DNA of 40,238 nt. Source: an uncultured Desulfovibrio sp. (GTDB lineage Bacteria > Desulfobacterota > Desulfovibrionia > Desulfovibrionales > Desulfovibrionaceae). The stretch is taken from assembly GCA_905235595.1 (NCBI GenBank), contig CAJOMG010000025.1, positions 5,783 to 46,020 on the forward strand. Direction: 5' to 3'. Both the position numbers and the translations under genes were made by a program. Under the pieces are notes generated by a model. The model saw only the letters and a list, made by a program, of their open reading frames with translations, did no database searches and was not told the origin of the DNA. Position 1 is the stretch's first letter, and every line of letters begins with the position of its first letter. Shown here one piece after another: positions 34,943 to 40,238 of this stretch.

Positions 34943-35881
34943 ATGACCCTAGAGGAATTGGGCGCGGCCCTTCGGGAAGAGCGCCAAAAGCGGTTAATTG
35001 ATATTGATGATGCGGCGAACCGTTTGAAAATATCGGTTCGCCAGTTGCGTGCAATAGAAGAGGGTGATGCCTCCAGCCTGCCACCTCCTGCATATGCCAA
35101 AGGTTTTTTGCGCTCTTATGCCGCATATGTGGGCTTTTCTGCTGAAGAGATCAACGAAGCACTGCGTTCTCTCCCGTCGGTGGAACAACCTGTGACGCCC
35201 AGAAGCGTCTATCAGCCTGAGCCTGATACTGCGCCACGTACAAAACGTATGTCTTTGCTGTTCTTGCTTGTCATTGGTGTTCTTTGTGTCGGTGGTTATG
35301 TAGCCTGGCAGCAGGGTTTTTTTGCACAGTTTGCACAGCAACAGCGAACTATGGTGCAGCCCGCTGCGAAACATGATGCTCAGCACTCCGTATCTGTTGC
35401 CTCGCAAAAGCCACCAGTGGAGAGCTCATCGCCTCCCGTGAAGAACGAAACACGGCAGGAGGCGCCTGCTACGGCTCCAGTGCCTTCTGCAGGCACACCG
35501 GCGCTCCCCCCGGTGGCATTGCCTTCACAGCCAACCCCTGTTCCTCCTCCTTCAGAAAAGGTTCGGTCACAGCCCGCAGAGCCTGCCTCTTCTGTATCAG
35601 GTGCACAGACAGCTGTTTCTGTTGATGCTCCACATAAGGTTATCATTACTGCGATGGAAGAATGCTGGGTGCATTCAAGTGCTGATAAGACGGATACCAG
35701 ACAGTTTTCATTGCACAAAGGCGATACCTTTGCCCTGACGTTTACAACGAAGCTTGAGTTGAAGTTGGGTAACGCCGGTGGGGTACATTTGCGTTATGAT
35801 GGCGTGGATGTGCCTCCAGTTGGTCGGAGCGGTCAAGTGCGTACCATTACATTTCCCCCGGCGTCAGTGGGCGATCGATGA
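34943..35881 (+). CDS. rodZ: RodZ-like cell shape protein (HTH, one membrane helix, DUF4115)
   Basis: 312 residues. The N-terminal HTH has LGAALREERQKRLIDIDDAA, RLKISVRQLRAIEEGD and PPPAYAKGFLRSYA. A membrane helix (LLFLLVIGVLCVGGYVAW) sits near residue 115. A Pro/Ser-rich linker and a C-terminal DUF4115 domain (about 230-310) follow. RodZ links MreB to the envelope to keep rod shape. The last base pairs overlap recO (ATGA), so the two are translationally coupled. Confidence 0.88.
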   Translation: MTLEELGAALREERQKRLIDIDDAANRLKISVRQLRAIEEGDASSLPPPAYAKGFLRSYAAYVGFSAEEINEALRSLPSVEQPVTPRSVYQPEPDTAPRTKRMSLLFLLVIGVLCVGGYVAWQQGFFAQFAQQQRTMVQPAAKHDAQHSVSVASQKPPVESSSPPVKNETRQEAPATAPVPSAGTPALPPVALPSQPTPVPPPSEKVRSQPAEPASSVSGAQTAVSVDAPHKVIITAMEECWVHSSADKTDTRQFSLHKGDTFALTFTTKLELKLGNAGGVHLRYDGVDVPPVGRSGQVRTITFPPASVGDR

Positions 35882-36630
35882 GGGAATGGATTGATTATGC
35901 GATGGTGTTGCGCATAGGGCACTTTCGCGAAAACGATCTTTGGTTGAAGCTGTTGTGCCGCAAACGGGGTCTGCTGACGCTGTTTGCCTTTGGTGGCAGC
36001 AGGAGTAAACGCCGTTTTTGTGGTTGCCTGGATGTGCTCAATAGCCTGCGTTGCAGGGTGCGTGTGTCTGGGCGTGGCAACTTCCTTAATTTAGAGGAAG
36101 CCGTGTTGGAGGAGGGACCTCGTTCCCTCAGAAGCGATTGGCAACGCATGGGGCTTGCATCCAACTGCCTGCGTTTTGTGGAGGCTCTTGGGGTTAATGA
36201 GGAAAGCGCAGATGGGGCTTATGCCCTTGTAGAGGATCTGCGTAGCACTCTGGATACAGTCCACGACTTGCCGGGCTTGTTTCCTCTTTTCTTCCGTTTG
36301 CGTTTTTCCGGTGCCGCAGGGTTTGCGCCCAACCTTGGAAGATGCAGTTTATGCGGCGCAGAAGTTGTGGGCCCTGCGCAGTTTTTGGTTGATGAAGGGC
36401 AGCTGCATTGTGCAAACTGTCGCGTATCCGCTGGGTTTTCCCCTTATAGTGTCGATTTGAGCGCCTCTGGGCTTGACCTTTTGCGTCATGTGCAGCAAGT
36501 ATTGCCTTCCAGTTGGCGCACGAATGATCTATCAGTGGCAGATCGTCGTGCCTGTGCCAGAGCGATAGACGGTTTTGTGCAATACCATCTTGGTCTTCGG
36601 TGGGAGGAAGGCCGTTTCCGCCGAGTCTAA
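35878..36630 (+). CDS. recO: DNA repair protein RecO
   Basis: 250 residues with the N-terminal OB-fold ([34 protein letters not shown]) and a C-terminal zinc motif in CSLCGAEV...LHCANC. It helps RecR load RecA on single-stranded DNA at gaps. The start overlaps the rodZ stop in ATGA. glyQ begins 32 bases after it. Confidence 0.9.
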   Translation: MREWIDYAMVLRIGHFRENDLWLKLLCRKRGLLTLFAFGGSRSKRRFCGCLDVLNSLRCRVRVSGRGNFLNLEEAVLEEGPRSLRSDWQRMGLASNCLRFVEALGVNEESADGAYALVEDLRSTLDTVHDLPGLFPLFFRLRFSGAAGFAPNLGRCSLCGAEVVGPAQFLVDEGQLHCANCRVSAGFSPYSVDLSASGLDLLRHVQQVLPSSWRTNDLSVADRRACARAIDGFVQYHLGLRWEEGRFRRV

Positions 36631-36662
36631 AAAGCAACATATTCGGTTACAAAGGAAAGCGC

Positions 36663-37559
36663 ATGTATTTTCAGGATGTCATTCTTACATTGCAGAACTA
36701 CTGGGCGCGGCAGGGTTGTGTCATTGAGCAGCCTTCCGGTGTGGAGTGCGGCGCGGGCACGTTCAATCCCAACACTTTTTTGCGTGTCATTGGCCCTGAG
36801 CCTTGGAGTGTCGCCTATGTGGAACCTTCCCGGCGGCCAACAGATGGCCGTTATGGCGAAAATCCTAATCGACTACAGCGCTACTTTCAGTTTCAGGTCG
36901 TTATCAAGCCATCGCCTGACAATGTACAGGATCTCTACTTGGAAAGCCTCCATGCCTTGGGTATTAATCCAGCACAACATGACATACGATTTGTGGAGGA
37001 TGATTGGGAATCTCCGACCTTGGGTGCCTGGGGATTGGGCTGGGAAGTCTGGCTTAACGGGATGGAAGTGAGTCAATTCACCTACTTTCAGCAGGTGGGA
37101 GGCATTGATCTTTCCCCTGTAAGTGTTGAATTGACCTATGGCCTTGAACGTCTCGCCATGTACCTGCAAGGTGTGGAATCGGTATATGACCTTGCTTGGA
37201 ATGCTCATGTGACCTATGGGCATATTTATCATCAGAATGAGGTGGAGCAGTCGCGTCATAATTTTGATGTCAGCAATGCCGACATGTTGCTCAGGCACTT
37301 CAACGATTTCGAAGGGCAGTCCAAAGCCATGATTGACCTTAATTTGCCATGGCCGGCGTACGACTACTGCCTTAAGTGTTCCCATACCTTCAATCTGCTA
37401 GATGCACGCGGGGCCATATCCATCACCGAACGCACTGGCTATATTGGTCGTGTGCGAGCCCTGGCAGCCGGTGTGGCAAAATTGTATGCAAAGCAACGTG
37501 AAGACTTGGGCTATCCCATGCTTAACAGTGAGGTGAATTGTGGCAACCTTTGTGCTTGA
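36663..37559 (+). CDS. glyQ: glycyl-tRNA synthetase alpha subunit
   Basis: 298 residues, of the normal alpha-subunit length. It begins [19 protein letters not shown] and holds the class II motifs in [39 protein letters not shown] and [15 protein letters not shown]. It is the catalytic chain of the alpha2beta2 enzyme charging tRNA-Gly. The start has AAAGGAA upstream. It overlaps glyS by 20 bases. Confidence 0.97.
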   Translation: MYFQDVILTLQNYWARQGCVIEQPSGVECGAGTFNPNTFLRVIGPEPWSVAYVEPSRRPTDGRYGENPNRLQRYFQFQVVIKPSPDNVQDLYLESLHALGINPAQHDIRFVEDDWESPTLGAWGLGWEVWLNGMEVSQFTYFQQVGGIDLSPVSVELTYGLERLAMYLQGVESVYDLAWNAHVTYGHIYHQNEVEQSRHNFDVSNADMLLRHFNDFEGQSKAMIDLNLPWPAYDYCLKCSHTFNLLDARGAISITERTGYIGRVRALAAGVAKLYAKQREDLGYPMLNSEVNCGNLCA

Positions 37560-39624
37560 AATTGGCAGCGAAGAGTTGCCTTCCCGTTTCCTGGCGTCTG
37601 AAGAGAAAGATTTGACAGATCGCTTTACTGCGGCGTTGCACGACATCGGTCTGGAATATGGCAGCCTTAAGGTCATGACAACGCCACGTCGTGCTGTGAT
37701 GATAGTGGACAACCTTAATCCTGTACAAAAGCGTCGGGAGGAGGTCGTCTCTGGCCCGCCTGTTCGCGTGGCCTATGACGCCAAGGGTAATCCTACGAAG
37801 GCGCTCGAGGGATTTGCCCGTACTAACGGGTGTGCAACAGAAGATGTGTTCCATGTGCAGACGGAGAAGGGCGAATATGTTGCGGTACGAAAAATTACTG
37901 GTGGTGCCTCCGCTGCGACACTTTTGGCGTCTATTTGTCCGACCGTCATTGCTGCCGTGCCTTTCGGTAAGCGTATGCGCTGGGGCGCGTATTCGTTTGC
38001 CTATGCCCGTCCTTTGCGGTGGATTTTGGCCCTGCTGGATGATACCGTAGTTTCCTTTACACTTGGGCCTGTAACTTCTGGACGCGAGACATATGGGCAC
38101 CGCATACATGGGCCAGGCCCTTTTGTCGTGAAACATGCTGCAGATTTCTTGAATACGTTGTCTGAACAGGGAGGGATTATCCTTGATCCAGTCTTGCGCC
38201 GCCGTAGCATTGTAGAGAGCGGCAATGCACAAGCGAAAAGATTGGATGGTCGTGTCTTATGGAAAGACAGTCTGCTCGACGAAGTACAGGGGCTTACCGA
38301 ACATCCGGTATCACTCGTGGCAGATTTCGACAGGGGCTATCTTGAGGTCCCCCGCGAAGTCCTGCTGACCAGTATGGAAACACACCAGAAAAGCTTTGGT
38401 TTGGAAGATAGCGACGGCAGGCTTCTTCCTCATTTTCTTACCGTGCTTAATCTCACTCCGGAGAATATGGATCTCGTCAAGCGGGGCTGGGAGCGTGTAC
38501 TACGGGCACGCCTTGAGGATGCCCGGTTTTTCTGGCGTGCTGATATGAAGGAAACGTTCGACCACTGGCTGGAAAAACTTGATGCCGTTATCTTTATTGG
38601 CGATCTCGGCAGTATGGGGGAGAAAACCCGCAGACTGGAAAGCTTGTGCCGCTGGCTGGCCGCTTTGTGCGCACCAGACCATGTTGATGCAGCTGCCCGT
38701 GCGGGGCGTCTCTCCAAGGCGGATTTGGTAAGCGGTATGGTGGGTGAATTTGACACCCTGCAGGGAATCATGGGGAGCATTTATGCTGCCCGCAAGGGAG
38801 AATCTGACTCTGTGTCTAAAGCGCTCGGCGAGCAGTATCTGCCTGCAGGCCCAGATTCTCCTTTGCCCAAGACAACGCTGGGAGCCCTACTTTCCATGGC
38901 AGATAAGGCCGATACCCTGACGGGTTGCTTTGGCCTTGATATGATCCCTACTGGTGCGGCAGACCCCAATGGCCTGCGGCGCTGCGCACTTGGCATCATT
39001 CGCATTATGTTGGACTTTGCCATCGAGCTGGATGTGAGGCAACTGTTTGCAAAGGCACAGGAGCTGTACGGTTCCAGACCTTGGAAGCTGCCCCCTGCAA
39101 AAGCCCTTGACAATCTTATGCAGTTTTTTGCTGCGAGGCTGCGTAATTACTTTATGAGCCAGGGCTACGATACGTTACTGGTGGATGCAGCCTTGGGGGC
39201 AGGCGTAGAGAATGTGAAAGATTGCTCTGCGCGTCTTAATGCCCTTGTTGCTTTCAGCCATACGTCTGAATACGAGGCCGCTGTGCGTACTTTCAAGCGT
39301 GTGACAAACATTTTGCGCAAACAGGCTCAGTCCGATGATGTCACAGGGCATTGGGATATAGCTTTGTTAAAGGAAGACGCTGAAAAACACCTCGCGGATA
39401 CGCTGGAGATAGTTCTACCCAAGCTGGATTCTTTGTGGGCCGTCCATGATCATCAAGCTGCGTTACACTGCCTCGGCGAGTTGCGACCGGTTGTTGATGC
39501 TTTTTTTGATGGGGTCATGGTTATGTGTAAGGAAGATGATCTGCGCCGTAACAGATTATGTATGTTGCATGAACTGGGTATGCGTTTTACCCGCTTGGCA
39601 GATTTTGCGGCTCTGCAAATGTAA
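37540..39624 (+). CDS. glyS: glycyl-tRNA synthetase beta subunit
   Basis: 694 residues, the usual beta length. It begins with GTG inside glyQ (GAGGTG four bases upstream) and reads [16 protein letters not shown]. Other conserved parts are [27 protein letters not shown] and an HD-like part with [22 protein letters not shown]. It binds the tRNA and supports editing and recognition. The overlap couples its translation to glyQ. Confidence 0.97.
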   Translation: MATFVLEIGSEELPSRFLASEEKDLTDRFTAALHDIGLEYGSLKVMTTPRRAVMIVDNLNPVQKRREEVVSGPPVRVAYDAKGNPTKALEGFARTNGCATEDVFHVQTEKGEYVAVRKITGGASAATLLASICPTVIAAVPFGKRMRWGAYSFAYARPLRWILALLDDTVVSFTLGPVTSGRETYGHRIHGPGPFVVKHAADFLNTLSEQGGIILDPVLRRRSIVESGNAQAKRLDGRVLWKDSLLDEVQGLTEHPVSLVADFDRGYLEVPREVLLTSMETHQKSFGLEDSDGRLLPHFLTVLNLTPENMDLVKRGWERVLRARLEDARFFWRADMKETFDHWLEKLDAVIFIGDLGSMGEKTRRLESLCRWLAALCAPDHVDAAARAGRLSKADLVSGMVGEFDTLQGIMGSIYAARKGESDSVSKALGEQYLPAGPDSPLPKTTLGALLSMADKADTLTGCFGLDMIPTGAADPNGLRRCALGIIRIMLDFAIELDVRQLFAKAQELYGSRPWKLPPAKALDNLMQFFAARLRNYFMSQGYDTLLVDAALGAGVENVKDCSARLNALVAFSHTSEYEAAVRTFKRVTNILRKQAQSDDVTGHWDIALLKEDAEKHLADTLEIVLPKLDSLWAVHDHQAALHCLGELRPVVDAFFDGVMVMCKEDDLRRNRLCMLHELGMRFTRLADFAALQM

Positions 39625-39653
39625 CGAGTATGGGATGTGGGTGGCATAACAGA

Positions 39654-39682
39654 TTGACAGTTTTTGTTTTTTGAGCTATTCT
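39654..39682 (+). promoter_or_regulatory. sigma70-type promoter for rpsT
   Basis: TTGACA at 39654, a 17-base spacer, then TATTCT at 39677. It lies between glyS and rpsT and gives a leader of about 70 bases. Confidence 0.65.
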
Positions 39683-39757
39683 CTTCTTTCAGTTTTTAGA
39701 ATACTTTTGTTTACATATCCTGTTTGAAGAGGAACAACATATTTGGAGGATGTACCA

Positions 39758-40027
39758 GTGGCTAACCATAAGTCAGCCCTTAAACGTCATAAGCAGAGTC
39801 TGCAACAGGCTGGTCGTAATCATGCTGTCCGTACTCGTGTAAAGAACGCTATCAAGCAGGTGTGTCTTGCAATACAGAGTAATGAAAAAGGGCAAGCCGG
39901 CGAGGCTCTGACAAAGGCTACTTCTGTTTTGGCTAAGGCGGCAGGCAAGGGCGCTATACATAAGAAAAAGGCTGCTCGCAAAATTTCTCGTCTAACCAGA
40001 GCGGTTAATGCTATTCAGGCCCAGTAG
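39758..40027 (+). CDS. rpsT: 30S ribosomal protein S20
   Basis: 89 residues, very basic and alanine-rich, starting [16 protein letters not shown] and with [16 protein letters not shown] near the end. It binds 16S rRNA in the small subunit. GTG at 39758 has GGAGGA seven bases upstream, the usual start; an in-frame TTG at 39743 would place the ribosome site inside the gene. Confidence 0.97.
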   Translation: MANHKSALKRHKQSLQQAGRNHAVRTRVKNAIKQVCLAIQSNEKGQAGEALTKATSVLAKAAGKGAIHKKKAARKISRLTRAVNAIQAQ

Positions 40028-40045
40028 GTAATTTCCTATTTTTTT

Positions 40046-40077
40046 CTTCATATACCTTACAAGTAAGGTGTATGAAG
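40046..40077. repeat. hairpin after rpsT
   Basis: CTTCATATACCTTAC pairs with GTAAGGTGTATGAAG (one G-T pair) across an AA centre, 15 bases per arm. A T run precedes it, but none follows on the plus strand, so it is an atypical terminator or processing stem. Confidence 0.5.
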
Positions 40078-40096
40078 AGCAGTTAAGTAAAATAGC

Positions 40097-40125
40097 TTGA
40101 CTCTATTTCAACCAGAGTCTAATAA
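40097..40125 (+). promoter_or_regulatory. sigma70-type promoter for tRNA-Arg
   Basis: TTGACT, a 17-base spacer and TAATAA, ending 11 bases before the tRNA. The spacer includes a 6-base inverted pair GACTCT/AGAGTC. Confidence 0.7.
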
Positions 40126-40136
40126 ATATTAGGTAT

Positions 40137-40213
40137 GCGCTCGTAGCTCAGCTGGATAGAGCAACAGGCTACGAACCTGTAGGTCGGGAGTTCGAATCTC
40201 TCCGGGCGCGCCA
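40137..40213 (+). tRNA. tRNA-Arg(ACG)
   Basis: 77 bases fold into a complete cloverleaf: acceptor GCGCTCG/CGGGCGC (one G-T pair), D arm GCTC...GAGC, anticodon loop CTACGAA with anticodon ACG, T arm GGGAGTTCGAATCTCTC, discriminator G and an encoded CCA. ACG will be read as ICG for CGN arginine codons. Confidence 0.96.
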
Positions 40214-40238
40214 ATAAAAACAAGGGCTTACGGCAAAA

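Noticed and set aside
34341-35126. Minus-strand frame of 261 codons over surA and rodZ
   Set aside because: It is antisense to two recognised genes and has low-complexity, family-free sequence.
40137-40213. tRNA-Arg as an integration site of a mobile element
   Set aside because: The window stops 25 bases later, and no integrase or repeat is visible, so there is no support.

Overview
The window looks like a chromosomal segment of a sulfate-reducing deltaproteobacterium of the Desulfovibrionaceae type. The evidence is the gene repertoire: a sulfolactate sulfo-lyase, an LL-diaminopimelate aminotransferase (DapL), a glutamate synthase split over three genes with ferredoxin-like domains, a type III glutamine synthetase, and sigma54 activators. 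No phage, insertion sequence, CRISPR array or rRNA was seen. The genus is an inference.

Region 1 (1-3412) is a sulfonate module. suyA and the start of suyB lie on the minus strand behind a good sigma54 -24/-12 element. A GAF/AAA+/HTH sigma54 activator is divergent from them and translationally coupled to an unusually AT-rich AEC-family carrier. The lyase would release sulfite and pyruvate from sulfolactate, giving a sulfate reducer both an electron acceptor and a carbon source.

Region 2 (3413-16552) is nitrogen assimilation. It holds a NifA-like activator, a small exported NTF2-like protein, then amtB-glnK-glnN behind a second clear sigma54 promoter, then dapF-dapL and the three-part glutamate synthase. 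The third glutamate synthase part carries an apparent one-base deletion in a C run. The P-II protein lacks the usual uridylylated Tyr51. Together these genes cover ammonium uptake, glutamine and glutamate synthesis, and use of glutamate nitrogen for diaminopimelate.

Region 3 (16597-23729) begins with an exported M15-type peptidase on the plus strand. It converges on a minus-strand block DUF5131-ileS-lspA-PLDc_N-ybgF-cheZ. Region 4 (23910-27014, minus strand) is a cassette of exported proteins: nucleoside hydrolase, 5'-nucleotidase lipoprotein and a small two-cysteine protein. It would break extracellular nucleotides down in the periplasm. Region 5 holds an exported leucine-rich-repeat protein (27275-28600) and minus-strand pyrR.

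Region 6 (29351-39624) is a long plus-strand block mfd, SurA-like lipoprotein, surA, rodZ, recO, glyQ and glyS with short gaps or overlaps. It is followed by rpsT and a tRNA-Arg(ACG), each with its own sigma70-like promoter. The most notable observations are the two sigma54 circuits, the atypical P-II protein, the frameshift in the glutamate synthase and the AT-rich carrier gene inside the sulfonate module.
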